The translations under genes and the position numbers were made by a program. Shown here piece by piece: positions 1-8,768 of a DNA stretch of 64,000 bases. A model generated the notes under the pieces. The model was not told where the DNA came from, searched no databases, and saw only the letters and a list, made by a program, of their open reading frames with translations. The stretch lies in the NCBI GenBank assembly GCA_015059685.1, contig SUZW01000008.1:1-64000 (forward strand), written 5' to 3'. The number at the start of each line of letters is the position of its first letter. The first letter of the stretch is position 1. This DNA is from Rikenellaceae bacterium (GTDB taxonomy: Bacteria > Bacteroidota > Bacteroidia > Bacteroidales > Rikenellaceae).

Positions 1-967
1 TATCCTTCGAGCCGAGTTTAATCTTGGTCTGCGACTCGAACAACGGCTTCGACACCTTCAACGAGATAGCCGCAATAATCGAAGAGCGAATATCCGAAGG
101 GTCGTAGTCCTTGTGATAAAACTCCTTTAAGGTCCTAACCACCGCCTCACGGAATGCCGCCTGATGCGTACCGCCCTGCGAGGTGTACTGACCATTCACA
201 AACGAGAAGTATGTTTCGCCATAGCCGTGTCCGTGGGTTATGACAACCTCGATATCCTCACCCGAAAGGTGGATAGGAGCGTAGCAAGGTTCCTCCGAGA
301 GGTTATCATTCACAAGGTCGAGCAGTCCGTTCTTCGACACATACTGCGTGCCGTTCAACGAGATAACCAACCCCTTGTTGAGGTAGGTATAGTTGCGCAG
401 CAACTGCTCCACGAACTCCAAGTTGTAGTTATACTTGCCGAAGACCTCCTCATCTACTCGGAACTTGATGAATGTACCATCTTTCTCCTTGACATTATCC
501 TCCCACTCTTCGCCTGTCTGTATGCCCTGCGCAAAGGTTACCGAGTGCGCCTTACCATCACGCACCGAACGAGCCATAAACTCGCTCGAAAGGTAGTTCA
601 CAGCCTTCACACCGACACCATTCAGACCTACGGTCTTCTTGCCGTCCTCCTCGTAGTTGCTACCCGTGTTCATCACCGACACCGCAGCCGCCAACGCTCC
701 AAGCGGAATACCACGACCGTAGTCTCGCACCGATACAACATTATCCTCGATGGTAATCTCCACACGACTACCAAAGCCATTCATAAACTCGTCTATCGAG
801 TTATCGGTGACCTCCTTAATCAGCACATAGATACCATCATCGGACATCGTGCCGTCACCGAGTTTTCCGATGTACATACCGGGACGCAAGCGGACATGCT
901 CACGAGGTGTGAGCGTCTTTATCGAGTCCTCATCGTAGGTCATCGGGGTTTTAAGTAAATCTGCCAT
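1..967 (-). CDS. parE: DNA topoisomerase IV subunit B (5' part only)
   Basis: Partial gene running off the left edge; the first 322 codons are present. The start at 967 gives a protein opening MADLLKTPMTYDEDS. It is a GHKL ATPase: EVTDNSIDEF carries the Mg/ATP-binding Glu and Asn, DYGRGIP is the ATP-lid Asp motif, and a GVGVKAVNYLS stretch follows. The early RLRPGMYIGKLGDG and the late FESQTKIKLGS segments fit ParE of Bacteroidetes better than GyrB, whose N-terminus in this phylum is different. The product would pair with ParC to decatenate daughter chromosomes; no parC lies within the window. The 60 bases upstream hold a 7-base repeat array rather than an obvious promoter. Confidence 0.9.
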   Translation of the reverse strand, partial: MADLLKTPMTYDEDSIKTLTPREHVRLRPGMYIGKLGDGTMSDDGIYVLIKEVTDNSIDEFMNGFGSRVEITIEDNVVSVRDYGRGIPLGALAAAVSVMNTGSNYEEDGKKTVGLNGVGVKAVNYLSSEFMARSVRDGKAHSVTFAQGIQTGEEWEDNVKEKDGTFIKFRVDEEVFGKYNYNLEFVEQLLRNYTYLNKGLVISLNGTQYVSKNGLLDLVNDNLSEEPCYAPIHLSGEDIEVVITHGHGYGETYFSFVNGQYTSQGGTHQAAFREAVVRTLKEFYHKDYDPSDIRSSIIAAISLKVSKPLFESQTKIKLGSKD

Positions 968-973
968 ATTCTG

Positions 974-1034
974 TTAGCCATTAGCTTTTAGCCATTAGCC
1001 ATTAGCTAATTTTTAATTCTTAATTTTTTAATTC
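974..1034. repeat. 7-base tandem array (TTAGCCA type, then AATTAAA-like)
   Basis: Five consecutive units of exactly 7 bases: TTAGCCA, TTAGCTT, TTAGCCA, TTAGCCA, TTAGCTA (974-1008), followed by A/T-rich TTAATTC-like units to about 1034. The second part includes the stop codon of the acyltransferase gene at 1028-1030. It fills the gap between that gene and parE. Confidence 0.85.
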
Positions 1035-1759
1035 TGCATTCGCACTTGTGCAAGTGCCTCTGTCATCATCTCCTGTACCTCTTTTGCCATATCTGCCGTG
1101 TCGGTCGTGGCAACCCTCTCTGCCGAGATTGGTGGTAACACCTTCACCGTAAGGCGATGCTTCCAATTGAACCAATAGCTCTTCGGTTTGAAAATGTTGC
1201 GTGTGCCATCCATCACCACAGGCAAAATCTCCACGCCCGCCTCCTTTGCCAAGGCAAATGCGCCCTGCTTGAAGCGGTGTATTTCGCCATCCTTCGAGCG
1301 AGTGCCCTCGGGGAAGATGGCTATCGAGGCACCCCTCGAAATCCACATCTTGCCATCATTTACCACCTTTGCCATGGCCTCCGAAGCACGACCACGCTGA
1401 ATAGGAATATCACCGTGAGCAATCAGCAGCTGCCCGATGTAAGGGATGCGGAACACCTCCTCCTTCGACACCCAACGAAAGTTCAACGGCAGGAAGTAGA
1501 GCGAGATAATATCCGCCATGCTCTGGTGGTTAATGGTTATGACATACGACTTCTTCGGGTCGATATGCTCCAGACCCTCAACCCTCTGTTTCCAGGTTGG
1601 TGGCACCTTCCAGAAGAACATACAAATCATCTTCGAGCACCAGTGCACCGCCTTTCGACCCTTGTCGAACGGGTAACAAACTGCAAGAACTATCCACGAC
1701 ACAATAAACCAGAAGGTCAGCTCTATAAGGACATAAAGCGCAAAAATAAAACTAAACAT
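1028..1759 (-). CDS. plsC: 1-acyl-sn-glycerol-3-phosphate acyltransferase family protein
   Basis: 243 aa. PlsC/LPLAT fold: a hydrophobic N-terminal segment (about residues 3-28) for membrane attachment, the catalytic HX4D motif as HQSMAD (78-83), and the substrate-binding FPEGTRS motif (149-155). Family members transfer a second acyl chain to lysophosphatidate on the inner face of the cytoplasmic membrane, giving phosphatidate. cdsA and psd, the next steps, lie at 10.2-11.8 kb. The stop codon lies inside a short A/T-rich tandem repeat. A related lyso-lipid substrate cannot be excluded. Confidence 0.88.
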   Translation of the reverse strand: MFSFIFALYVLIELTFWFIVSWIVLAVCYPFDKGRKAVHWCSKMICMFFWKVPPTWKQRVEGLEHIDPKKSYVITINHQSMADIISLYFLPLNFRWVSKEEVFRIPYIGQLLIAHGDIPIQRGRASEAMAKVVNDGKMWISRGASIAIFPEGTRSKDGEIHRFKQGAFALAKEAGVEILPVVMDGTRNIFKPKSYWFNWKHRLTVKVLPPISAERVATTDTADMAKEVQEMMTEALAQVRMQN

Positions 1760-1911
1760 ACCTTCAATTTTTTTAAGTTTTCTTTCAATACCTCAGCCAC
1801 TTAGCCCGCACCTTCCGGCCCGAACAATGGCACATTTCACCAATCTTTGCAAAAATACACTTTTTTCTCATTTTAACGAATATTTTGACAAAATAGTTAT
1901 CAACAATTTTA

Positions 1912-1950
1912 TGAAAATAAAAAAGCCTATCCGTTTTACCGAATAGGCTC
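1912..1950 (-). terminator. Rho-independent terminator after the permease gene
   Basis: Stem 1924-1933 with 1940-1949 (one mismatch), six-base loop, followed on the minus strand by TTTTTATTTT. It lies about 30 bases beyond the permease stop codon. Confidence 0.75.
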
Positions 1951-1978
1951 TCTATCACTATGTAAGCACCCTTTACCA

Positions 1979-3436
1979 CTACTTCTTCTCCCACGAGAAC
2001 GGAGCGAACTTTGCCGCTGCATCTCGAGACTTCCAGCTCGACTTGCGACTTGCGTAGATTATCATCGGTGCAACGACTACGATAATTGCGCCACCGACCA
2101 ACACCGAGTACCACACCGTAGTGCTTCCTGTGGCAATCTGTGCAGGAGGTATAAAACTCAACACAAAGGCCAGCAACGACCCCAAGAAACCGACACCCGC
2201 AATACACCACAACAGAGTGTTACCACCGAGACGGAAAGGTCGCTCGGCCTTAGGCATCTTATATCGCAAAATTATGGCCGAAGCGAACATCAGCATATAC
2301 ATTATAAGATACAGCAGCGCAGTGAGTTGCGACAATATCTGATAGAACGACTGCACCGACGGCATAACCACAAACAGCAGTGCCAAAAGTGTCACGATAC
2401 AGCCCTGAATAAGCAGGATATTTCGCTGCACACCGTTGCCATTCTCCTTCTGGAAAAATGGCGGCAGATAGCCCGCTTTACCCACGGCAAAGATACCCTT
2501 CGAAGGGCCCGAAACCCAAGTCAGCACACCCGCCAGCACTCCGAACATCAGCGCGATAGCGATAATTGGCGATGCCCACGACATCTTGAAGTAAGCGAGA
2601 TAGTTATCGAAGCCAACCAACAACGATTGGGTGAGATTTACCTCCTTGGCGGGGATAATAAAGCCCAACGAGAAGGTGCCAAAGATGAAAATCAGTACCG
2701 TAATCAATGCACCGATAATAATCGCCTTCGGGTAGTTTTTGCGAGGGTTATCAACCTCCATAACATGCACGCCCATCATCTCCATACCGGCATAAAAGAG
2801 GAAAATGCTACTCGCCAAAACCAAATTATCGAATTTTGATAAATCAGGGAAGAAGCCCTCCTTCATATCCATATGATTTGTGCCACCCGTAGCGAGGTAG
2901 GCGATGCCCATAATGATAAGAAGCGCCGCAGGGATTATAGTACCTATTATTCCTCCCCACTTACTGATTTTACCTACCCAACTCAAACCTTTCAGGGCGA
3001 TAAATGTCGCCACCCAATATATCGCAAGAACTACTATCAAGGTAAAAACCTTGTTAGAAGCAAGTGCCATATCGTGCGTCTGGTCCATGCCTATAAAGGC
3101 GATTGAAACGGCACCAAAAGTGAGCACCGTAGGGTACCAAATGGTCGATTGTATCCACTGAATCCAAATCGCCAAAAAGCCCATACGGGCGCCCATAGCC
3201 TCACCAACCCAGCGGAACACACCGCCCTGCTTATCGGCAAACATAGCGGCCAACTCCGCTGCCACGAGTGCCGTAGGAATTAGAAACACAATCGCAGCAA
3301 AGAGGTAGTAAAATGCCGACGAAAGGCCATAGACCGACTCTGCTGCCAAACCTCGCAGACTGACTACTGCGGTAACATTCATAATCGCAAGGGTCGCAAC
3401 CGACAGTCGAAACCCCGAACTCTTTTTTACTTCCAT
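1979..3436 (-). CDS. APC-superfamily amino acid permease (GadC-like antiporter group)
   Basis: 485 aa, about 12 predicted membrane helices and no signal peptide. It opens with a cytoplasmic MEVKKSSGFRLS, then helix 1 with TAVVSLRGLAAES, and has the family's helix 3 region with a WIQWIQSTIWYP segment. The overall pattern resembles the glutamate:GABA antiporter branch (GadC, YjeM, XasA) of the APC superfamily, which swaps an amino acid for its decarboxylated product, but the substrate cannot be read from sequence. No decarboxylase gene is adjacent. It appears monocistronic, with a terminator downstream. The 300 bases upstream contain repeats and no clear TAnnTTTG box facing the gene. Confidence 0.82.
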   Translation of the reverse strand: MEVKKSSGFRLSVATLAIMNVTAVVSLRGLAAESVYGLSSAFYYLFAAIVFLIPTALVAAELAAMFADKQGGVFRWVGEAMGARMGFLAIWIQWIQSTIWYPTVLTFGAVSIAFIGMDQTHDMALASNKVFTLIVVLAIYWVATFIALKGLSWVGKISKWGGIIGTIIPAALLIIMGIAYLATGGTNHMDMKEGFFPDLSKFDNLVLASSIFLFYAGMEMMGVHVMEVDNPRKNYPKAIIIGALITVLIFIFGTFSLGFIIPAKEVNLTQSLLVGFDNYLAYFKMSWASPIIAIALMFGVLAGVLTWVSGPSKGIFAVGKAGYLPPFFQKENGNGVQRNILLIQGCIVTLLALLFVVMPSVQSFYQILSQLTALLYLIMYMLMFASAIILRYKMPKAERPFRLGGNTLLWCIAGVGFLGSLLAFVLSFIPPAQIATGSTTVWYSVLVGGAIIVVVAPMIIYASRKSSWKSRDAAAKFAPFSWEKK

Positions 3437-3518
3437 TGTTCTATATTTTTTTGATTACTCACCCCCAAGACACAACAACCACGCCAATGTTGGAATTGAG
3501 GAATTGATAATTTGGCTT

Positions 3519-3539
3519 TTAGCCATTGGCCATTGGCTT
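3519..3539. repeat. Short 7-base tandem array (TTAGCCA type)
   Basis: Three units, TTAGCCA TTGGCCA TTGGCTT, preceded by an 8-base GGAATTGA doublet near 3492. It is part of the 298-base gap between the permease and the aminotransferase, which holds only repeats and a promoter. Confidence 0.7.
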
Positions 3540-3576
3540 TTTTATTATATAAACACCTGCGCTGTGTTTTGGGGGC

Positions 3577-3641
3577 GCAGTCTGCGACTGCTTTATGGGG
3601 GCGGGCGTTCCGCCCTTAATGGGGGCGCAATCAGAGATTGC
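3577..3641. repeat. Cluster of three mini-hairpins with triplet loops
   Basis: Three perfect short inverted repeats with 3-base loops: GCAGTC-TGC-GACTGC (3577-3591), GGGCG-TTC-CGCCC (3603-3615) and GCAATC-AGA-GATTGC (3627-3641). Starts are 24-26 bases apart, and each is followed by TTTATGGGG or TTAATGGGG. The same GCAGTC/GACTGC stem recurs at 16881-16896. Confidence 0.8.
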
Positions 3642-3674
3642 TTTATGGGGAGGCGCAGAAAAATAAATTGACAA

Positions 3675-3706
3675 TTGACGAATTGTCAATTATTTTAGTA
3701 TCTTTG
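3675..3706 (+). promoter_or_regulatory. Promoter of the aminotransferase gene
   Basis: The -7 box TATCTTTG is at 3699-3706, with a TTG at 3675-3677 (21-base spacer). The TTG lies in a TTGACAA/TTGACGA heptamer pair that also forms a 9-base inverted repeat with AATTGTCAA (3668-3676 and 3681-3689). Confidence 0.65.
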
Positions 3707-3734
3707 CGTGGGTTAATATATAATATATAGTAGT

Positions 3735-4934
3735 ATGCCAAAGATTTCAGAGCGTGCCGTAGCTATGCCGGCATCACCAATTCGACGACTTGCACCGCTT
3801 GCCGAAGAGGCTAAAAAGCGTGGTACAAAGGTCTATCACCTCAATATCGGTCAGCCCGATATCAAGACTCCGCAGGTGGCTCTCGATGCCATTCGCAATA
3901 TCGATCGCGAGATTTTGGAGTATAGCCCGAGCGATGGTTTTCTCTCGTTGCGTGAGAAGTTGGTAGGCTACTACGACCAATACCAGATAAAACTCACCCC
4001 CGACGATATTATCGTTACGGCAGGTGGCTCGGAGGCGGTACTGTTCGCCTTTATGTCGTGTCTGAACCCGGGTGACGAGATTATCGTTCCCGAGCCTGCG
4101 TATGCCAACTATATGGCCTTTGCAGTATCGGCAGGTGCGATAATTCGCCCTATAACTTCGACCATTGAGAATGGTTTTGCACTGCCTTCGATTGAGCAGT
4201 TCGAGGAGTTGATAAATGAGCGCACACGAGGTATTCTGATTTGTAATCCGAATAACCCTACGGGCTATCTCTACACTCGCAAGGAGATGAACCGTATTCG
4301 TGATTTGGTCAAGAAGCACGACCTGTTCCTCTTCTCCGACGAGGTCTATCGTGAATTTATCTATACGGGCTCGCCATATATCTCGGCTTGCCACTTGGAG
4401 GGTATCGAGGAGAATGTGGTGCTGATTGACTCGGTATCGAAGCGATACTCCGAGTGCGGTATCCGTATCGGAGCCTTGATTACCAAGAATAAGAAGTTGC
4501 GTGCTGCGGTGATGAAGTTCTGTCAGGCGAGATTGTCGCCTCCGCTGCTCGGCCAGATTGCTGCCGAGGCATCGCTTGACGCACCTCGTGAGTATGCCAT
4601 TCACACCTACGAGGAGTATATCGAGCGCAGAAACTGCTTGGTCGATGAGTTGAACAAGATAGATGGTGTCTTTTCGCCTATTCCGATGGGCGCATTCTAC
4701 ACCATTGCCCGCCTTCCGATAGACGATAGCGACCGCTTCTGCGAGTGGTGCTTACGAGAGTTCGAATACGAGGGCGCAACGATAATGCTCGCCCCTGCTT
4801 CGGGCTTCTACTCCGAGCCGGGCTTGGGCAAAGACGAGGTCCGCATCGCCTACATTCTCGAAAAAGAGGAGCTCAAAAAAGCGATACGCATTTTGGGTGA
4901 GGCCATAAAGGCCTACAACCAAATGCGGAGTTGA
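3735..4934 (+). CDS. PLP-dependent aminotransferase, class I/II
   Basis: 399 aa, fold-type I. Visible hallmarks: AGGSE (96-100) binding the PLP phosphate, NPNNPTG (171-177), SDEVY with the ring-nitrogen Asp (202) and Tyr (205), the Schiff-base Lys in SVSKRYSECG (K236), and the Arg-rich IRIG motif after it. It belongs to the aspartate/aromatic aminotransferase I-gamma group, cytosolic; the amino donor is not determinable. Transcribed from the TATCTTTG box at 3699. The stop codon TGA (4932-4934) is itself part of the first unit of a GAGTTGA heptamer array, so the array begins inside the last two codons. Confidence 0.88.
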   Translation: MPKISERAVAMPASPIRRLAPLAEEAKKRGTKVYHLNIGQPDIKTPQVALDAIRNIDREILEYSPSDGFLSLREKLVGYYDQYQIKLTPDDIIVTAGGSEAVLFAFMSCLNPGDEIIVPEPAYANYMAFAVSAGAIIRPITSTIENGFALPSIEQFEELINERTRGILICNPNNPTGYLYTRKEMNRIRDLVKKHDLFLFSDEVYREFIYTGSPYISACHLEGIEENVVLIDSVSKRYSECGIRIGALITKNKKLRAAVMKFCQARLSPPLLGQIAAEASLDAPREYAIHTYEEYIERRNCLVDELNKIDGVFSPIPMGAFYTIARLPIDDSDRFCEWCLREFEYEGATIMLAPASGFYSEPGLGKDEVRIAYILEKEELKKAIRILGEAIKAYNQMRS

Positions 4935-4962
4935 GAGTTGAGAGTTGAAAGTTGAGAACTGA
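4928..4962. repeat. 7-base tandem array, GAGTTGA type (left flank of cassette)
   Basis: Five units in exact phase: three GAGTTGA, then AAGTTGA and GAACTGA. The first unit contains the aminotransferase stop codon. The reverse complement of the same unit (TCAACTC, four copies) closes the next gene at 5328-5355. Confidence 0.9.
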
Positions 4963-4973
4963 AAATATATTTT

Positions 4974-5363
<390 letters not shown>

Positions 5364-5368
5364 CAGTT

Positions 5369-6643
5369 ATGTCCGCACCTTTAGCAGAGAGATTGAGGCC
5401 GCAAACCCTCGAAGATTATATCGGTCAGCAGCACCTTGTTGGCGAAGGTGGTGTGTTTCGTCGCTTTATCGAAGCGGGAAATGTCCCTTCGTTTATCCTT
5501 TGGGGCCCTCCGGGTGTCGGCAAGACAACCCTTGCCCGCATTGTGGCAAAGACTCTCGAACGACCTTTCTATACCCTCTCGGCCGTAACTTCGGGCGTGA
5601 AGGAGGTGCGAGAGGTTATCGAGTCGGCAAAGAACCAAAAGTTCTTTTCGGCCGTAACTCCGCTGCTCTTTATCGACGAGATACACCGCTTCAACAAGTC
5701 GCAACAAGACTCACTGCTCGGAGCTGTCGAGCAGGGTATAATAACCCTCATTGGCGCAACAACCGAAAACCCATCATTCGAGGTCATCACGCCACTCTTG
5801 AGCCGCTGTCAGGTCTATACCCTGCGCCCTATGCAGGAGGAGGATTTGCAAAAGCTGCTCGAGCGTGCCCTCTCGGCCGACACGGAGGTCAAGAGCCGCA
5901 TCAAGGAGGTTGCCGAGAGCGAGGCGTTGTTCCGCTTTGCGGGTGGTGATGCGAGAAAGTTGCTCAACATCCTCGATATCATACTCTCCTCGACCGAGGG
6001 CGAGGTGACGATAACAGACCAACTTGTCACGGATGTGCTGCAACAAAATATCGCCCTCTACGACAAGAATGGCGAGCAGCACTACGATGTTATCTCGGCC
6101 TTTATCAAGAGCGTGCGAGGCAGCGACCCGAATGCTGCGATATACTACTTGGCACGAATGTTGGCTGGTGGTGAGGAGCCACGATTTATAGCCCGTCGAT
6201 TGGTCATTCTCGCATCGGAGGATATCGGCCTGGCAAACCCCAACGCCCTGCTTTTGGCAAATGCCTGCTTCGACACGGTACATAAGATTGGTATGCCCGA
6301 GGCTCGTATAACGCTTGCCGAAACGACCATATATCTTGCCACTTCGCAGAAGAGCAACTCGGCATATATGGCCATCAACGAGGCTCTTGCGTTTGTCAAT
6401 AAGGACACCACGCTGCGCCCCGTACCTCTGCATCTGCGCAATGCCGTGACCGATTTGATGGCGGAGGAGGGCTATGGCAAAGATTACAAATATGCCCACG
6501 ACTTCGAGGGTAACTTCGTCGAGCAGGAGTTCCTGCCCGAGTCGCTTAAAGGTAAGCAATTCTACCACCCGAATACCGGCAATCAGACCGAGCAGCGTAT
6601 AGCCGAAAGGTTAAAAATGCTTTGGAACAATAAATATGAATAG
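5369..6643 (+). CDS. rarA: Replication-associated recombination protein A (AAA+ ATPase)
   Basis: 424 aa, the normal RarA/MgsA length. N-terminal PLAERLRPQTLEDYIGQQHL is the RarA/clamp-loader box; Walker A GPPGVGKT (46-53), Walker B with DEIHRFNK (103-110), sensor 1 GATTENPSFEV, and the C-terminal tetramerisation part with SDPNAAIYYLARML and ARRLVILASEDIGLANP. RarA acts at stalled replication forks, probably with SSB. It starts 5 bases after the four-helix gene and overlaps the following hydrolase start by 8 bases, so the three are probably co-transcribed. Confidence 0.95.
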   Translation: MSAPLAERLRPQTLEDYIGQQHLVGEGGVFRRFIEAGNVPSFILWGPPGVGKTTLARIVAKTLERPFYTLSAVTSGVKEVREVIESAKNQKFFSAVTPLLFIDEIHRFNKSQQDSLLGAVEQGIITLIGATTENPSFEVITPLLSRCQVYTLRPMQEEDLQKLLERALSADTEVKSRIKEVAESEALFRFAGGDARKLLNILDIILSSTEGEVTITDQLVTDVLQQNIALYDKNGEQHYDVISAFIKSVRGSDPNAAIYYLARMLAGGEEPRFIARRLVILASEDIGLANPNALLLANACFDTVHKIGMPEARITLAETTIYLATSQKSNSAYMAINEALAFVNKDTTLRPVPLHLRNAVTDLMAEEGYGKDYKYAHDFEGNFVEQEFLPESLKGKQFYHPNTGNQTEQRIAERLKMLWNNKYE

Positions 6644-7580
6644 AATGAAAAGATTTATATTATTTACAATTCTTGTTTTTACTATGGCGACACTCTCTGC
6701 ACAAACTAAACCTACGACATACTGCTTTGTAGAGGGCGAAAAGCCGTTGTATCTCGACCACTATCGTGCCGAGGGCGAGGGCTATCACCCTTGCGTGTTG
6801 TTCGCTTTTGGTGGCGGTTTCTCGCACGGCAATCGTGCCGATGAACGATATATGCCATACTTCGATATGTTGCTCTCGAGAGGTTTTGATGTGGTGTCGA
6901 TAGACTACCGCCTCGGCATGGCCTACGCACTCGACCCCGAGAAGGAGGTCGGCCCGATAGAGGGGGCTTGGACAATGTATCGCTCGGTTAATATGGCTGC
7001 AGAAGATGTGTTGCGAGCATTGGACTATATCCTTATAAACGCTGTTAAGATGGGTATCGACATATCGTACATCGTAGCAAGCGGCTCGAGTGCGGGCGCA
7101 ATAGCTGTATTGCAAGCCGAAAACCACATCGTCAATCGCTCCCACTACGCCAAAAACATCTCCGCTGACTACAACTTTGCGGGAGTCATAGCCTTTGCCG
7201 GAGCGATATACTCGATACTCGGAGAGCCAAAATGGAGTGATATGCCCTGCCCTATAATGATGTTCCACGGCAATGCCGACCGCAATGTACCATACCGCAA
7301 GGCGACAATTTTAGCGACAGGTTTCTATGGGTCGGACTACATCGCTGAACAACTCCACGAGAAGGGAGCAACATACTACTTCCACTCGGCACACTACCGT
7401 GACCACGACTTGGCACTATCGCCTCTGACCGACAACCACGACGAAATCATCGCCTTCATCGAGCGTTGCATCCTCGGCAAGGAGCAGGTGCAGCACACGA
7501 ACGAGCATATTGCCGAGGGTATCGAGCCGTGTCAAACAGAGTTTTCGGTGCAGGATTACCTTAACGCCAACTATAATTAG
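6636..7580 (+). CDS. Secreted alpha/beta-hydrolase (esterase/lipase-like)
   Basis: 314 aa. Signal peptide about residues 4-22 (MKRFILFTILVFTMATLSA); translation may start at 6645, the second in-frame Met. An oxyanion-hole motif of FGGGF form is at residues 58-62, and the nucleophile elbow GSSAG at 150-154 (Ser152). A later GNADRNVPY provides the Asp and an HDLALSP segment the likely His. This fits the carbohydrate-esterase/BD-FAE-like side of the fold; the substrate is unknown. The start overlaps the end of rarA. The stop codon merges into a run of eight G. It converges on the phosphodiesterase gene with only 21 bases between and no visible terminator. Confidence 0.8.
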   Translation: MNRMKRFILFTILVFTMATLSAQTKPTTYCFVEGEKPLYLDHYRAEGEGYHPCVLFAFGGGFSHGNRADERYMPYFDMLLSRGFDVVSIDYRLGMAYALDPEKEVGPIEGAWTMYRSVNMAAEDVLRALDYILINAVKMGIDISYIVASGSSAGAIAVLQAENHIVNRSHYAKNISADYNFAGVIAFAGAIYSILGEPKWSDMPCPIMMFHGNADRNVPYRKATILATGFYGSDYIAEQLHEKGATYYFHSAHYRDHDLALSPLTDNHDEIIAFIERCILGKEQVQHTNEHIAEGIEPCQTEFSVQDYLNANYN

Positions 7581-7601
7581 GGGGGGGTATTTCGTGACGG
7601 C

Positions 7602-8120
7602 TTAAAGAGTCTCGGTAGCCGCATATTGTTTGCGTGGCCACTCCCCAAGCTCCATATCCTTAATGCTCTCGCCATCTATGGTGAAGCGCAGAGCCGTGCG
7701 CACCTTATGGAAGCCGTAGCACCCTGCAGCACCGGGGTTGAGGTGTAGCATATCGTATATCTTGTCGTACTCGACACGCAGGATATGGGAGTGTCCTGCA
7801 ACAAAGATTTTCGGTTTCAGCGTCTGAATTTTCCGCAGTGCCCGAGGGTCATAGCGTCGTGGATAGCCCCCGATATGGGTTATCAGCACCGGCACATCCT
7901 CAACCTTAAAGGCGAGGAAATCGGAGTATGTGTAGCGGGTATCGCCACCATCTATATTGCCATAGACCGCCCTCAACGGCTTGAACGCAGCTATTTCGTC
8001 GGCAAGTTCAATAGAGCCGATATCGCCTGCGTGCCATATCTCATCGACATCTTTGAGAAATTCACGCAGCGGCTCATCGAAGCAGTTGTGCGTGTCGGAT
8101 ATAAGGCCTATTCGTCGCAT
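7602..8120 (-). CDS. Metallophosphoesterase, YfcE/MJ0936 type
   Basis: 172 aa. The di-metal calcineurin-like motifs are all present: SDTH (8-11), GD in HAGDIGS, GNID, an isolated His in ITHIGG, and GHSH near residue 108. The small single-domain form matches the MJ0936/YfcE phosphodiesterase group, which hydrolyses phosphodiesters in vitro; physiological substrates are mostly unknown. Last gene of the minus-strand run that begins at rsfS, 5 bases after the nucleosidase gene. Confidence 0.85.
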   Translation of the reverse strand: MRRIGLISDTHNCFDEPLREFLKDVDEIWHAGDIGSIELADEIAAFKPLRAVYGNIDGGDTRYTYSDFLAFKVEDVPVLITHIGGYPRRYDPRALRKIQTLKPKIFVAGHSHILRVEYDKIYDMLHLNPGAAGCYGFHKVRTALRFTIDGESIKDMELGEWPRKQYAATETL

Positions 8121-8125
8121 CGCTA

Positions 8126-8725
8126 CTAAAGGCTCGCCTCTACCCTATCGAGTATCGGTGTGAAGTCGGTCCAAGTGTTGGCAAATTCGTCATACGAAAG
8201 CTCCGTGTGGCCATCTTCGGGCACATCCGATATAACCTTCACTGCAAGCAGAGGCACTCCTCCTGCCATCTCGCAGGCGATAGCAATAGCGCCTATCTCC
8301 ATATCGAATATAGCCCTCTCGACACCAAAGCGGCCCTTAATCTCCGCCACCGACTTCGCATTTACGAAGGAGTCGCCCGTAAAAACGGTAATATCGTCTG
8401 TGCCGAGCAGATTGCGGGGGTCGCTAACCTCGGGGATAAAGCCCTCGGGAATATCGGCATCGTGATACTGCACACGATGTGGGGCTACAACCTCGCCCTG
8501 CTTAAAGCCAAGAGTTCCCGCAGCGTAGCCAATCACAACAACCGCATCGTAGGGTTGCTGTGCTGTCAAGAGGTAGCGTGTCAGCGTAGCTGCAGCTGCA
8601 GCCTTGCCGATACCGCTAAATGCCACCGTGTAGTGGTTTTTCAACTCCTCGCCCTTGCGCTCTATGGCAAGGCGTATATTTCGGTTCTCACGCTCGGTGG
8701 GAGCGACGATTAAAATACTCTTCAT
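8126..8725 (-). CDS. Nucleoside phosphorylase-family protein (MTA/SAH nucleosidase or futalosine hydrolase type)
   Basis: 199 aa. PNP/UDP family: a Glu in the N-terminal VAPTEREN loop, a GIGKAAAAATLTRYL helix, and the purine-site DMEIGAIA followed by VISDVPE, which corresponds to the DMEATAIA...ISD pair of MTA/SAH nucleosidase. Either 5'-methylthioadenosine/SAH cleavage or hydrolysis of futalosine (MqnB, menaquinone pathway) would fit. A UbiD-family decarboxylase occurs elsewhere in the window, so the menaquinone role is possible but unproven. Confidence 0.75.
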   Translation of the reverse strand: MKSILIVAPTERENRNIRLAIERKGEELKNHYTVAFSGIGKAAAAATLTRYLLTAQQPYDAVVVIGYAAGTLGFKQGEVVAPHRVQYHDADIPEGFIPEVSDPRNLLGTDDITVFTGDSFVNAKSVAEIKGRFGVERAIFDMEIGAIAIACEMAGGVPLLAVKVISDVPEDGHTELSYDEFANTWTDFTPILDRVEASL

Positions 8726-8740
8726 ATTTAAGACAGGCTT

Positions 8741-8768
8741 TTAGCTATTAGCCGTTGGCCATTAGCTC
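8741..8768. repeat. 7-base tandem array (TTAGCCA type) reaching into a coding end
   Basis: Four units: TTAGCTA, TTAGCCG, TTGGCCA, TTAGCTC. The last six codons of the riboflavin kinase gene and its stop (8748-8750) are made of this array. Confidence 0.85.

Noticed and set aside
164..958. 264-codon open frame on the plus strand
   Set aside because: It is the antisense shadow of parE, with no family features.
7580..7587. Run of eight G as a phase-variation tract
   Set aside because: It starts at the last base of the stop codon and is neither inside a reading frame nor between promoter boxes, so length change would have no clear effect.
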